Assembly (NCBI RefSeq): GCF_018881605.1
Contig: NZ_JACVPZ010000001.1
Location: 1,426,001 to 1,490,000 of the forward strand
DNA length: 64,000 nt
DNA from: Polynucleobacter sp. UB-Tiil-W10
GTDB taxonomy: Bacteria; Pseudomonadota; Gammaproteobacteria; Burkholderiales; Burkholderiaceae
Direction of reading: 5' to 3'
The notes beneath the pieces were generated by a model. It was not told where the DNA came from. It saw only the letters and a program-made list of their open reading frames with translations, and made no database searches. The position numbers were made by a program, and so were the translations under genes. Shown here one piece after another: positions 9,419 through 18,546 of this stretch. How positions within the stretch are numbered: the stretch's first letter is position 1; each line of letters begins with the position of its first letter.

Positions 9419-10302
9419 TTCTTAGCTTCGAGGCTTTTCAATAAAAATTGGCCGCCGCCATTGATTCCCAAGGCTTTAACCAAAATCGGTAGAGCCTGTG
9501 CCAAGTGTTTTTCTAGCGTCCATGGGGGATTGATGATGAACATGCCGCTTGCTTGTAAGCGACGCTCGCCCGGTGCATTTTCAACGCGCAACTCTGTATG
9601 CAGCCAAGAACGTTTATGAATGGCTGCGATCTTTTTCAGGCGATCTGGTAGAGCTGCCGACTCTCTTCTTGAGAGTACAGGGTACCAAATTGCATAGCAG
9701 CCAGTTGCAAAACGTTGCAGAGCTTCTTCCATAGCAACTTCTAGATAGCGATAGTCTTGCTTGTCTTCGTAGGAGGGATCAATTAAAACTAAGCCGCGTC
9801 GACTAGGAGGAGGGAGTAGGCCCTTGAGCCTGGCAAAGCTATCTTCGGCATAAATATTAATCTGCTTAGACTGCTTTAGCTGACCAATATTGTGTCTCAG
9901 GATATCAATTTCTTTAGGATGTAGTTCAAATAATTTGAGACGATCTTGCTGCCGTAACAATTGAGCCAAAATGAAAGGGGAGCCTGGATAGGTGGAGAGT
10001 TCTCCGTCTAGATTTTCTACATCAATAGATTTCACATACTCTTGGATGCTCTCTGGAATTGCTACGTTTGCGTGTTTGCATGTTTCTATAAACTGATGAA
10101 GGCGAAAAATCCCTCCATCAGCCTCTTTACTCACCGTAGAAAAGCCATCCTTTAGGCTGTAGATGCCAGCACCAGCATGTGTATCCACAATCGTGAGTGC
10201 CCCAGGCTTCTCTTGCAAGTACTCGACCAAATGAATTAAGGTTAGATGCTTCAGGATGTCAGCATGACTGCCAGCATGAAAAGCATGTCGATAGCTAAAC
10301 AT
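9415..10302 (-). CDS. rlmJ: 23S rRNA (adenine(2030)-N6)-methyltransferase RlmJ
   Basis: A 295-residue methyltransferase that makes m6A2030 in 23S rRNA. The family N-terminus (MFSYRHAFHAGSHADILKH) and the SAM-binding stretch THAGAGIY are visible. The catalytic LIDPSYE replaces the commoner DPPY by DPSY. It is the last gene of a minus-strand run and follows the PAP2 gene by 3 bases; the link is positional and not obviously functional. The end overlaps the SOUL gene by 4 bases. Confidence 0.93.
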   Translation of the reverse strand: MFSYRHAFHAGSHADILKHLTLIHLVEYLQEKPGALTIVDTHAGAGIYSLKDGFSTVSKEADGGIFRLHQFIETCKHANVAIPESIQEYVKSIDVENLDGELSTYPGSPFILAQLLRQQDRLKLFELHPKEIDILRHNIGQLKQSKQINIYAEDSFARLKGLLPPPSRRGLVLIDPSYEDKQDYRYLEVAMEEALQRFATGCYAIWYPVLSRRESAALPDRLKKIAAIHKRSWLHTELRVENAPGERRLQASGMFIINPPWTLEKHLAQALPILVKALGINGGGQFLLKSLEAKN

Positions 10303-10305
10303 AAA

Positions 10306-11097
10306 TTACTTTGGAGTTCCTGGGTTTTGATGAAATTGCGCTTTAACAAAAAAGACCAAGGTAATGGCTACGATAGCAATTGAGACGTATTGCAAAGGCA
10401 GATTAAGTTCGAGATCCATCGTTTGGGTGAAATGCGCATATATTGCAGCGCCACCACTAAGTGCAATGAAGCGAGGCCAGAAATTCTTGGGGGTGAGTTG
10501 ATTTTCGGGAACGTATTGTGCAAGTATTGCACCGATCATTCCGCACCAAATACCAATCCCCGCTCCCGCTAAAACATCAGAAAGCCAGTGGGCTCCGACC
10601 CCAATTCGCGAGAGACCTACAAGTGAGGCCACAATAAATAACAAAGACATTTTGATACGCTTAGATTGATCGCAGGCGAAATACAGTGCGCTTGCGATAG
10701 CAAATGCAGTTAATGTATGACCCGATGGGAACGCCTTGCTCAGCAATGGCTCTCCGAAATGGTAAAAACTTTCGCTATTAAGAACGCTTTCAGGTCTTGG
10801 TAAGTCAAAGGTGCGTTTGAGACTAAAGCTTGCTAACGCAGTAATTGCCCCAGCAAATATCCCAGCAGTTAATAAGCGGGGCGCTATCAGTAGTAATGGA
10901 AAAGTTAAAGCAAACAATCCCCAGCCATTACCTAAAAAAGTCAGCCAAGCCCAAAGAGTGTCAGGTAGAAGCTGTGTAAATCGATTGATGAATAAAAAAC
11001 TGCTGGTTTGCAGCTCGCCAAAGTAAATAGCGCAAGCGAGCGTAAGAGGAGCTAATGGAATAAACCAAGCAAACGCAGGAATTGCTTTGTTGTTCAT
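10306..11097 (-). CDS. PAP2-family membrane phosphatase
   Basis: A 263-residue multi-pass membrane protein with the three phosphatidic-acid-phosphatase type 2 signatures: KRTFDLPRP, FPSGHT and SRIGVGAHWLSDV. Members dephosphorylate lipid phosphates such as undecaprenyl pyrophosphate, phosphatidylglycerol phosphate or lipid A. Its position after a GT39, a UPF0104 and a GT9 gene suggests work on a lipid carrier or lipid A, but the substrate cannot be read from sequence. Five bases separate it from the GT9 gene. Confidence 0.87.
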   Translation of the reverse strand: MNNKAIPAFAWFIPLAPLTLACAIYFGELQTSSFLFINRFTQLLPDTLWAWLTFLGNGWGLFALTFPLLLIAPRLLTAGIFAGAITALASFSLKRTFDLPRPESVLNSESFYHFGEPLLSKAFPSGHTLTAFAIASALYFACDQSKRIKMSLLFIVASLVGLSRIGVGAHWLSDVLAGAGIGIWCGMIGAILAQYVPENQLTPKNFWPRFIALSGGAAIYAHFTQTMDLELNLPLQYVSIAIVAITLVFFVKAQFHQNPGTPK

Positions 11098-11102
11098 CCA
11101 GC

Positions 11103-12362
11103 TTAGCGAGCCTTCACCTGATCAGCATCTTGAAGTTGATGGATTACTTTATCAAGAACTTGTGGGACAGTAATCGCCTGCATACACACGTTGTCGTGAC
11201 AAGGTGTTTTACGATGATTGGCGGCACTCACGCAGGGAGAGCAGGCGAGATTTGCAGTAATGGCGATTGAGTTACCAACTGAGCCATAAAGGGCAGGAGT
11301 CTCAGGCCCAAAGAGAACTACCGTTCTCAATGGTGTGACTGCTGAAAAGTGGCCAGGACCAGAATCATTTGTCACCATCACATCCGAAAGGGTGTAGAGC
11401 GGCGGTAGTTCAGCAAAGCTGACCTGCCCAGCAAAGTTCAAGGCATTTTTAACATTAGCTACGGCACGCACTTTTTCTACGTAGACGAATTCAGCAGGTG
11501 AGCCAGTAATCAGAATGAGATCGTTTGGGAATTGCTGATGGATCGCTTGAATCAATTCAGAAAAACGTTGCTGTGCCCAGCGACGCTGTGGAAGTAAATC
11601 ACTTGCATTCGGGTTAATCAGAATCAGACGATCCTTGCCTGCGGTGTAGTCGATGCGTGCCTCCTTGGCCATCTTCTCAATACGCTCACGCACCTTTTTT
11701 AGGGCGTCTGGATTGATGATGGCCTGTTCTAAGCGCACTTCAGAATCTTTAATCTCAATTTTGCTAAAAGGCACTTCAATCTTTTGGGCAAAGGCAGCAT
11801 GAATTAAGGATAGAAAATTCTTGGTAATGTGAATGTGTGGGTTGTAATGCACCTTGCGAGTCAACATAAATCCACGCCATAGTCCTTCGCCGTGATAGAT
11901 GTGATATCCCACGCGGCGACGTGCACCGCACATGCCGGTCAGTAGTGCGGTAAATCGAGAGAATAGCTCCAAGTCAATCACGGTATCAATGCGGTGCTTA
12001 CGAGCAAGAATCAGAAAGCGCAGCGTATCCTTCATTAAGCCGCCCAAGCTTGATGAGTCAATAGTAAAAATATTTTCTGGTTTTACGGTATTGAGTAAGG
12101 TGAGGCTGGCACGATTACTTTTGAAGATTAAGAAAAATAACTCGGCTCCACGAGCTTGTGCATTACGCATTGCAGGGTCAACCAAAATAGCGCTTCCCAT
12201 TTCAGAGAGTTCAATAAACAGTAATTTCTTTGGAGTCTCTGGTCCGCGATTGAAAATATTTTTCACGCCATCAATGAGGGCGATAAATGGGCTAACAACA
12301 GCACAAAGTGGTACGCCGACCCAGTGGTCAATGGCGCGCATGGTGTTGACGCTAATAGTCAT
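11103..12362 (-). CDS. Glycosyltransferase family 9 protein (heptosyltransferase-like)
   Basis: A 419-residue GT9 protein, the family of ADP-heptose:LPS heptosyltransferases. The C-terminal nucleotide-sugar site is clear (TNDSGPGHFSAV, then LFGPETP), as is the central LINPNASD. A cysteine-rich stretch (ACSPCVSAANHR to CHDNVCM) lies near the end. The N-terminus adds about 45 residues, partly hydrophobic, before the usual KKLLFIELSEMG start, which may place it at the membrane. The acceptor is unknown. It sits in a tight minus-strand cluster. Confidence 0.83.
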   Translation of the reverse strand: MTISVNTMRAIDHWVGVPLCAVVSPFIALIDGVKNIFNRGPETPKKLLFIELSEMGSAILVDPAMRNAQARGAELFFLIFKSNRASLTLLNTVKPENIFTIDSSSLGGLMKDTLRFLILARKHRIDTVIDLELFSRFTALLTGMCGARRRVGYHIYHGEGLWRGFMLTRKVHYNPHIHITKNFLSLIHAAFAQKIEVPFSKIEIKDSEVRLEQAIINPDALKKVRERIEKMAKEARIDYTAGKDRLILINPNASDLLPQRRWAQQRFSELIQAIHQQFPNDLILITGSPAEFVYVEKVRAVANVKNALNFAGQVSFAELPPLYTLSDVMVTNDSGPGHFSAVTPLRTVVLFGPETPALYGSVGNSIAITANLACSPCVSAANHRKTPCHDNVCMQAITVPQVLDKVIHQLQDADQVKAR

Positions 12363-12379
12363 AGTTTTACTCTAGAGAA

Positions 12380-13423
12380 TTATTTTCGTTTTAATAAAAA
12401 ATAGGCGCCTGGCAGTACAGACAAAACGGTAATTGCTCCGTAGCTAATGGAAGCTAGCACCGTTAATGATGGGTTAACACCCCATAAGGCCAAGACCGAT
12501 GAAAGGGTTGCTTCGCGCAATCCCCATCCTGAAATACTAATTGGCAACATCAGTAACAAACTTAACGCAGGCAGGCCAATCATTAAGCCTTCAATTGGAG
12601 CGTCTACTCCGTAAGCTTTCATGCAAAACAGCAAGGCCAAAATAGTCAGAAAGTGAATACCAATTGCTAAGCATGCTTGAGCAATATTATTGGGCCACGC
12701 AAATGCAAGATTAATGCCAGGCATCGCATTATTCATGTTGAAGCGATCCAAGAATTTCTGGAGTAGTTGCTTGCTAGGTGCCCAGGCAAGGATCAGGGCA
12801 ATTGCTACGCCTGCTAGCAACATGACTGCCATCACCGCATAGCCCAGGTCCTGACCCCAGGCTGCCAATGTGGCACCGCCCAATATCAAGCCAATTCCGC
12901 CAAGTAGGTTATTGCCGGCTAAGCCTAAGAGGCGGTCGACCAATACCATCGAAAAACTTAAACGCAATTTGGGTGTGGCGCTTTCGAGATCTACCGAATG
13001 GTGCAGCTCTTCATCTAATTCTTTTGTTTCGCTTAAATTGCCAGCACTCGTTAAATGGGTTGCAGTAATAGCGCGATAGCTATCGCCACCCAATGTACTT
13101 GGTAGACCTTGGTTAATTAGACCGCCTGCAAAATACAGACCAATGTAGGAGTGAATGCGCCGTGGAAATCCCACCGCTTGCATAAATAATCCCCAGCGAT
13201 ATCCACCGCAAATAAAGGCAAACATCATGCATGCTAGTGCCGCCAAGAACCATAAGGGTTGCATCTGAAGATGGGTATCAAATAGAGAGTGCCAATCAAT
13301 TCCACTCGTTGCTTTCCAGAGGAGAGCAATCGAAAGTAGAGCGCGAATCGTGGGCCAAGCTCGTTTGAGAATGGATTTCCATCTCGATTGGGGTTTGGTG
13401 CTGGGCTGGGCTTGTGAACTCAT
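12380..13423 (-). CDS. UPF0104 / LPG-synthase-type membrane protein
   Basis: A 347-residue polytopic protein of the lysylphosphatidylglycerol synthase transmembrane (UPF0104) family. It lacks the cytosolic aminoacyl-transfer domain, so a flippase or lipid-carrier role is more likely than lysyl transfer. Seen are YRWGLFMQAVG, the conserved NQGLPSTLGGDSYRA and, near the end, LPISISGWGLREA. The ATG at 13423 was taken because an in-frame start at 13552 would run 80 bases into the GT39 gene; no SD is evident at either. An unusual charged insert (about residues 130-150) separates membrane segments. Confidence 0.8.
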   Translation of the reverse strand: MSSQAQPSTKPQSRWKSILKRAWPTIRALLSIALLWKATSGIDWHSLFDTHLQMQPLWFLAALACMMFAFICGGYRWGLFMQAVGFPRRIHSYIGLYFAGGLINQGLPSTLGGDSYRAITATHLTSAGNLSETKELDEELHHSVDLESATPKLRLSFSMVLVDRLLGLAGNNLLGGIGLILGGATLAAWGQDLGYAVMAVMLLAGVAIALILAWAPSKQLLQKFLDRFNMNNAMPGINLAFAWPNNIAQACLAIGIHFLTILALLFCMKAYGVDAPIEGLMIGLPALSLLLMLPISISGWGLREATLSSVLALWGVNPSLTVLASISYGAITVLSVLPGAYFLLKRK

Positions 13424-13472
13424 AAGCGTAAGGATAATGCCTTGGGCGCCTAAGGTCTTGAATTTGGGGGAA

Positions 13473-14969
13473 TTACTCCGAGCGGCTGGAGTCCTGCCAA
13501 TTACTGCAAAGGCTAAAGTCAAATTTTGATAAAACTCGGCCAAAACGCTCAATTTCTAGACTATCTAGGGGCTCGCATGCCTCAAAACCGGATTTATTGC
13601 CGACCGGTATGGGGTGCGGCATGCCTGACCAGTTAATGAGTAGGACATTTGACCCTCTTGGTAAATCCCCAAACCACAGATCGAACTGATCTTGTCGCTG
13701 ATCCAAAACAAATACCGGAGTGGGGTAGGCATACCAAGCCGCGCGACTGCCTAGCGTCCAGTTTTGAACTGCAATACCATCGACTTTGGTGGCCTTGCTA
13801 AGAGCCGCTGCTTTTTGACCTGCCACTTTCCAGCCATACAAATCAGCAATGGGATTCGATTTGATTGCAGCAGAACTAATGCCACCAGACAATACATAAG
13901 CAAAGCCGATGCAGCACAGGGCAATTTGGATAAAAAATAAAATACGAATCCAGTAGCGATGATGTGTAGCCCAAGTTTTTGCTAAACCAATTCCGGCAAA
14001 TGGCGCCAGACAAAACCATGCGGGTGAGGTCCAGTGAGGAAGGCCGCCTCCACCGGAAAGGCCAACAAAGATTGCGAATGGAATCAGAAAGAATCCGAAG
14101 AGTGCAAGCAATGAAATCTTTGTAGCATGCATGGAGTCTTTTAAAAATACAAAAGCTCCCAATATGTAAAGAGGGCCAAAGACGAGTATTTGAATGCCAA
14201 TATAAGCGCCCAATCTGCGCCAGAGCCACTCACCACCACCGCCATGGGCAAGTTGGTATTTAAAAGAAATCCAATCATTTGCCCAATTCCAATACAGAAC
14301 AGGGGTGATGAGTAGCAATGCAATGACAACTGCTAGCCAAAAACCGACTTTAGTAATCCATGGTTTTCTTGGAGTACTCAGAAAAACACATAACAATGCA
14401 AACGCAGTGAAAGCGGCAGTGTATTTACTAAGGCCTGCTAGGCCCAATAAAACGCCAGTAACAATCCAGTCGCTAATGCTAAATTGATCTTTGTTCAGCC
14501 AACGTATGCCCATCAACATCAGCCCAAGACTGATGGGTGCCAGTAAGGTATCGGGCAGCAAACCAATTGCCAGAACATGCAGCATGGGCGCTGCGATCAC
14601 AATGAGGATCGCTAGTAGCCCACACAAATTTGCAGATGGAAGAGCGCTTGTTAGATAGCCTGCGTTACGACCGCGAATAAAGTGATGCACTTCAACTGTG
14701 ACTTCATATACCAGGTAACAGGAAAAAATCCACAACAGCTCTGGGATCAGGCGAATAACACCTTCTGAAGAGGTTAGCGCCACCAGTGGCCATTGAATCC
14801 AGCCAACCAAAGGCGGATGATCGAAATAGCTCCACGCTAAGTGTTGGGCATACAAAGCATAGTGAGCCTCATCAACTGAAAATTCTATTGAAAAGCCTAA
14901 GGCTAGATGCACTGCTGCAGCAATAATGACGCAGATTGCAGCCCAGCTTGAGGGTGATTGTTGGCGCAT
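13473..14969 (-). CDS. Glycosyltransferase family 39 membrane protein (ArnT/PMT-like)
   Basis: A 498-residue polytopic GT39-type transferase, which moves a sugar from a polyprenyl-phosphate donor to lipid A, protein or another envelope acceptor on the periplasmic side. The first periplasmic loop has the catalytic acidic motif (SVDEAHYALYAQHL) followed by YFDHPPLVGW, as in ArnT and other PMT relatives. About ten membrane segments follow, and a soluble C-terminal domain ends in SLCSNWQDSSRSE. It is the first gene of the minus-strand envelope cluster. The donor and acceptor are not predictable here. Confidence 0.85.
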   Translation of the reverse strand: MRQQSPSSWAAICVIIAAAVHLALGFSIEFSVDEAHYALYAQHLAWSYFDHPPLVGWIQWPLVALTSSEGVIRLIPELLWIFSCYLVYEVTVEVHHFIRGRNAGYLTSALPSANLCGLLAILIVIAAPMLHVLAIGLLPDTLLAPISLGLMLMGIRWLNKDQFSISDWIVTGVLLGLAGLSKYTAAFTAFALLCVFLSTPRKPWITKVGFWLAVVIALLLITPVLYWNWANDWISFKYQLAHGGGGEWLWRRLGAYIGIQILVFGPLYILGAFVFLKDSMHATKISLLALFGFFLIPFAIFVGLSGGGGLPHWTSPAWFCLAPFAGIGLAKTWATHHRYWIRILFFIQIALCCIGFAYVLSGGISSAAIKSNPIADLYGWKVAGQKAAALSKATKVDGIAVQNWTLGSRAAWYAYPTPVFVLDQRQDQFDLWFGDLPRGSNVLLINWSGMPHPIPVGNKSGFEACEPLDSLEIERFGRVLSKFDFSLCSNWQDSSRSE

Positions 14970-15016
14970 AAGATGATTTTAGACTCAGAAGCAGCATTCT
15001 TTGGGACAATTGAGAC

Positions 15017-15814
15017 ATGTTGAAGCGAGCCCCCCTATTTTTAATCATCAGTACGGTTCTATTTATGGCTGGATGCGCTGGGTTGAGTGGTGATTCTGTG
15101 CAAAACGAAGCTGGTCAATCGTTTAATGCGGATCAATTGCCGGCCCAAGAGGAGTTACCAAAATTCTCGGCTGAGACCGCGCGTGATGGCATGCCTAATG
15201 GCTGGAATTTCTATCGCATCGCGCCATTTAAAAAGAATACGGTGTATCGCCTTGAGAGCTATCAAGGTAAAACAGTACTTAGCGCTAACTCCAAAACATC
15301 TGCTTCTGGATTGGCTGTCAAATTACGTCCGCGTCAGGCTGCTAATTTATTGTTGCAGTGGGAATGGAAAGCAATTAACCCAATCATCAATGCTGATAAT
15401 GCGGATGGTTATGCTGATGATGCGCCACTTCGCATACTGGTTGCATTTGATGGCAATAAATCCAAGCTGCCCTTGAAAGAAAAAATGACTTTTGAGATGG
15501 CTAATCTCATCAGCGGACAAGAGATGCCTTATGCAACTTTGATGTACATCTGGTCCGGAAAATCACCTGTCGACACCATCATTACTAATGCCCATACCTC
15601 TAGGGTAAAAATGATTGTGGTGGATTCTGGTTGGGATAGTTTAGGCCAGTGGCATAAGCATCAACGTGATTTGGCAGCTGACTATAAGCGTGCTTATGGC
15701 GAAGCGCCAGGCGAGGTTATTGGTATTGCCTTGCTTACTGATACAGACAATACCAAGTCAGAGACGCGTGCCTTTTATGGTGATATTGAATTGATTCGCA
15801 AGAATCAAAAGTAA
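15017..15814 (+). CDS. DUF3047 lipoprotein
   Basis: A 265-residue DUF3047 protein of unknown function. The N-terminus is a lipoprotein signal (FLIISTVLFMAGC, lipid cysteine C20). The mature part shows GWNFYRIAPFKKNT, the family's LLQWEWKA and a C-terminal IGIALLTDTDNT/FYGDIEL, suggesting a beta-sandwich. It is divergent from the GT39 gene and convergent with copA, with only 7 bases between stops and no clear terminator between them. Confidence 0.8.
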   Translation: MLKRAPLFLIISTVLFMAGCAGLSGDSVQNEAGQSFNADQLPAQEELPKFSAETARDGMPNGWNFYRIAPFKKNTVYRLESYQGKTVLSANSKTSASGLAVKLRPRQAANLLLQWEWKAINPIINADNADGYADDAPLRILVAFDGNKSKLPLKEKMTFEMANLISGQEMPYATLMYIWSGKSPVDTIITNAHTSRVKMIVVDSGWDSLGQWHKHQRDLAADYKRAYGEAPGEVIGIALLTDTDNTKSETRAFYGDIELIRKNQK

Positions 15815-15821
15815 ACGTTTT

Positions 15822-18110
15822 CTAAGAATGGGTAGGGCGCCATCTTTTCAGGAGTAGCGCATTACTGAGAACGCAGAAGCTCGATAGTGCCATGGCGCTT
15901 CCAGCCAGCATGGGCGAGAGATAACCTAGTGCTGCCAAGGGAATGCCGATAGCGTTAAAGATGAAAGCCCAAAATAAATTTTGCTGAATCTTTTTCCAAG
16001 TGCGTTTGGAGATATCAATTGCATTCGCTACTAAGTTAGGATCGCCTCTCATCAAGGTGATGCCAGCGGCCTCCATAGCGACATCAGTACCCGTGGACAT
16101 TGCCATACCAACATCTGCAGTTGCTAGAGCAGGCGCGTCGTTCACACCATCGCCCACCATTGCCACAAATTGGCGTTCACCATTTTTTGATTTGAGTTTG
16201 CGAATAATGTCTGCCTTATCGCTTGGCATAATTTGGGCAAATACTTCTTCAATACCAATGGTTTTTGCAACACGATTAGCCGCGGTATTATTGTCACCAG
16301 ACAGCATCACTGCGCGGATATGTAAGTGATGCAAAGAAGCAATCGCCTCTTTCGCGCTGTCTTTAAGCTCATCCCCAAAGGCGATGATTGCAATCGGGAA
16401 TGAGGGAGCTGAGGACGCTGAAGAAGATTCGTTACTCATCAATACACTCACAGTTTGCCCAGCATCAAAACATGCTTTGGCTTTTTCTAATATTGCGGAG
16501 TGATGTTGGCTGCCCTCTAAAGAAGTGATGCTTTGCAGACTAAGGCTTTGGCCCACAAAAAAGCCTGAACTGGGTGTACCGCTAATGCCGATACCCGGCA
16601 TCGCTTTGCTGTCAGTTGGAGTAATGGGGCTGAATCCCTTTTGCTTGGCAGCATCTAAAAGTGCTTTTGCGAGAGGGTGCTCACTGCCAAGTTGTAAGCC
16701 TGCAGCAGTAGCTAAGATGTAATCCTTGGTAAATGTGTTTGAAACTGGAATGATCTCTAGCAAGCGAGGCTTGCCAGCAGTGAGCGTGCCTGTCTTATCA
16801 AAAGCAACCACATTTAAGCGATGTGCCAACTCTAATACCTGAGGGTCCTTAATGAGAATCCCAAAGCGTGCTGCAACACCAGTTCCGGCCATGATCGCTG
16901 CGGGTGTTGCAAGACCTAATGCGCATGGGCATGCAATAACAAGAACTGAGACTGCTCGCAAAATAGCAATTGATGCCGAGTCCAAATAAAACCAGTTCGC
17001 CAATCCAGTAAGGATCGCAATCGCAATCACGCTGGGCACAAAAATTGCGCTGACTTGATCTACTAATTTTTGTATCGGAGCTTTTTGGGTCTGAGCATCC
17101 TCTACCATGGAGATAATTTTGGAGAGAACGCTCTCCACGCCTACAGCTTGGGCCTCAATCACCAATAGGCCTTCGCCGTTGAGTGAGCCACCAATGACTT
17201 TTTCACCAATATGCTTTTTGACGGAGTCACTTTCTCCTGTGAGAAGGGATTCATCAATATGGCTGTGGCCAAGCAAAATGATTCCATCTACCGGAATACG
17301 CTCACCTGGCAATACTAAGACTCGATCTTTTGGAAATACCTGATCTAAGGGGAGGTCACGAAATTGGTCTAGTGGGGAGTGCTCAGTGATGACGATATTT
17401 TGATCAATCACTTTTGCGTGCTCGGGCCAAAGTTTCTGTAGCGCGCGAATGGCTTCGCTAGTTTGTTGTTTTGCTCTAGCTTCTAGCCATTTGCCAAGCA
17501 TGACCATGCAGATAATGACGGCCGAACCTTCAAAATAGAGTTCATGTGTTGCATGAGTTGAGCTCACCATTTGATAGACACTTAAACCGTAGGCGGCGCT
17601 AGTACCAAGGGCTACCAATAAATCCATATTGCCAACGCCCGACATTAGGGATTTGAAGCCAGCCTTATAAAAGCGCCACCCTAAAAAAAATTGCACTGGG
17701 GTGGCGAGCAGAAGTTGCCATTTTGGCGAGAGCGCCCAATGAATGCCTAAAGGCATGAGAAACATGGGTAAAAAGAGTGGGGCAGAGAGCGTAAAGCCTA
17801 GGATGACGCGACCCAGACCATCGCTCCCCCAGAACAATTTAGAGGGTGCCAAGTCTGAAATTCCATGAGGGATGCTGATTTTGGCCTCATAGCCTGTCTT
17901 TTGAACTAAAGCGATGATTTCATCGATGCTGACTCCAGAATCCGCTTTTAGGCGAATTTTGGCTTGTTCGGTAGCCAAATTCACGCTAGCCGCCTCCACC
18001 CCCGGAATCTTGTGTAAAGCCTTCTCAACCCTGCCAACACAGGAGGCACAGGTCATGCCGCCGATATCTAGAGTAAAAAGCTCTGAATTAGCGTCTTTTG
18101 GGGGGTTCAT
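15822..18110 (-). CDS. copA: Copper-translocating P1B-type ATPase CopA
   Basis: A 762-residue P-type ATPase exporting Cu(I) across the inner membrane. It has one N-terminal metal-binding domain (C21/C24 in GMTCASC), the transmembrane CPC motif near residue 394, phosphorylation motif DKTGTLT near 437, SEHPLAKAL, and the hinge GDGVNDAPAL. The C-terminal membrane pair ends before KRWRPTHS. It diverges from a copZ-like gene across a 51-base gap that must hold both promoters. No CueR regulator is seen nearby. The metal preference follows from CPC plus GMTCxxC. Confidence 0.92.
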   Translation of the reverse strand: MNPPKDANSELFTLDIGGMTCASCVGRVEKALHKIPGVEAASVNLATEQAKIRLKADSGVSIDEIIALVQKTGYEAKISIPHGISDLAPSKLFWGSDGLGRVILGFTLSAPLFLPMFLMPLGIHWALSPKWQLLLATPVQFFLGWRFYKAGFKSLMSGVGNMDLLVALGTSAAYGLSVYQMVSSTHATHELYFEGSAVIICMVMLGKWLEARAKQQTSEAIRALQKLWPEHAKVIDQNIVITEHSPLDQFRDLPLDQVFPKDRVLVLPGERIPVDGIILLGHSHIDESLLTGESDSVKKHIGEKVIGGSLNGEGLLVIEAQAVGVESVLSKIISMVEDAQTQKAPIQKLVDQVSAIFVPSVIAIAILTGLANWFYLDSASIAILRAVSVLVIACPCALGLATPAAIMAGTGVAARFGILIKDPQVLELAHRLNVVAFDKTGTLTAGKPRLLEIIPVSNTFTKDYILATAAGLQLGSEHPLAKALLDAAKQKGFSPITPTDSKAMPGIGISGTPSSGFFVGQSLSLQSITSLEGSQHHSAILEKAKACFDAGQTVSVLMSNESSSASSAPSFPIAIIAFGDELKDSAKEAIASLHHLHIRAVMLSGDNNTAANRVAKTIGIEEVFAQIMPSDKADIIRKLKSKNGERQFVAMVGDGVNDAPALATADVGMAMSTGTDVAMEAAGITLMRGDPNLVANAIDISKRTWKKIQQNLFWAFIFNAIGIPLAALGYLSPMLAGSAMALSSFCVLSNALLLKRWRPTHS

Positions 18111-18161
18111 ATAGAAGATAATCTACTGCATTAAAGCCATATTTACATCAAAAGGGCCTAT

Positions 18162-18356
18162 ATGTTGAGTTTAAAAGTATCTGGAATGACTTGTGGGGGC
18201 TGCATTAATGCAGTAACTCGAGCTATTCAGGCCCAGGATCCGCAAGCAACAGTTCATGTGGATTTAGCGAGCCAGACCGTGAATCTGGAGACCAGCTTAT
18301 CCGAAGAAAAGGCTAGTGAACTCATAAATGACGCTGGATTTCCAGTTTCTAAATAG
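18162..18356 (+). CDS. copZ: CopZ-like heavy-metal-associated domain protein
   Basis: A 64-residue single HMA domain with the metal-binding motif GMTCGGC, the length of a cytosolic copper chaperone that passes Cu(I) to CopA. It is divergent from copA. The small size, the CXXC motif near the N-terminus and the neighbouring ATPase make the copper role likely. Other soft metals are possible. A gap of 190 bases with several inverted repeats separates it from apbC. Confidence 0.85.
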   Translation: MLSLKVSGMTCGGCINAVTRAIQAQDPQATVHVDLASQTVNLETSLSEEKASELINDAGFPVSK

Positions 18357-18427
18357 TCATTGCTTGGGGTGTTTATAACCCCCCAATGAAATCCCTCAGC
18401 GCCTAGTATTTTTCAAGGCACTAAAAG

Positions 18428-18526
18428 GAAAGTGGTTGGACTCACTTTCAGCAAATATTTGCAGCTACGAGTAAGCTAGCGCTAATTAAGAAAAGTACTA
18501 AAAACCTAGAAGCACTTTCTAGGTTT
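18428..18526 (+). promoter_or_regulatory. Inverted repeats in the leader of apbC and the fdh accessory genes
   Basis: Three dyads lie in order in the gap before apbC: GAAAGTG/CACTTTC (18428-18434 and 18443-18449), a 12-base palindrome GCAAATATTTGC (18451-18462), and a perfect 10-bp hairpin AAACCTAGAA/TTCTAGGTTT (18502-18511 and 18517-18526) with a 5-base loop. The last ends about 20 bases before the GTG start and lacks a T-run, so it is not an ordinary terminator. A role as operator or leader structure is inference. Confidence 0.4.
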
Positions 18527-18546
18527 ATTCATATTAGGAGAAGGTA

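Noticed and set aside
11932-12375. 147-codon frame opposite the GT9 gene
   Set aside because: Antisense shadow of the conserved glycosyltransferase, low-complexity Ser/Arg content.
13423-13552. Longer start for the UPF0104 gene
   Set aside because: It would overlap GT39 by 80 bases and add a non-conserved segment.
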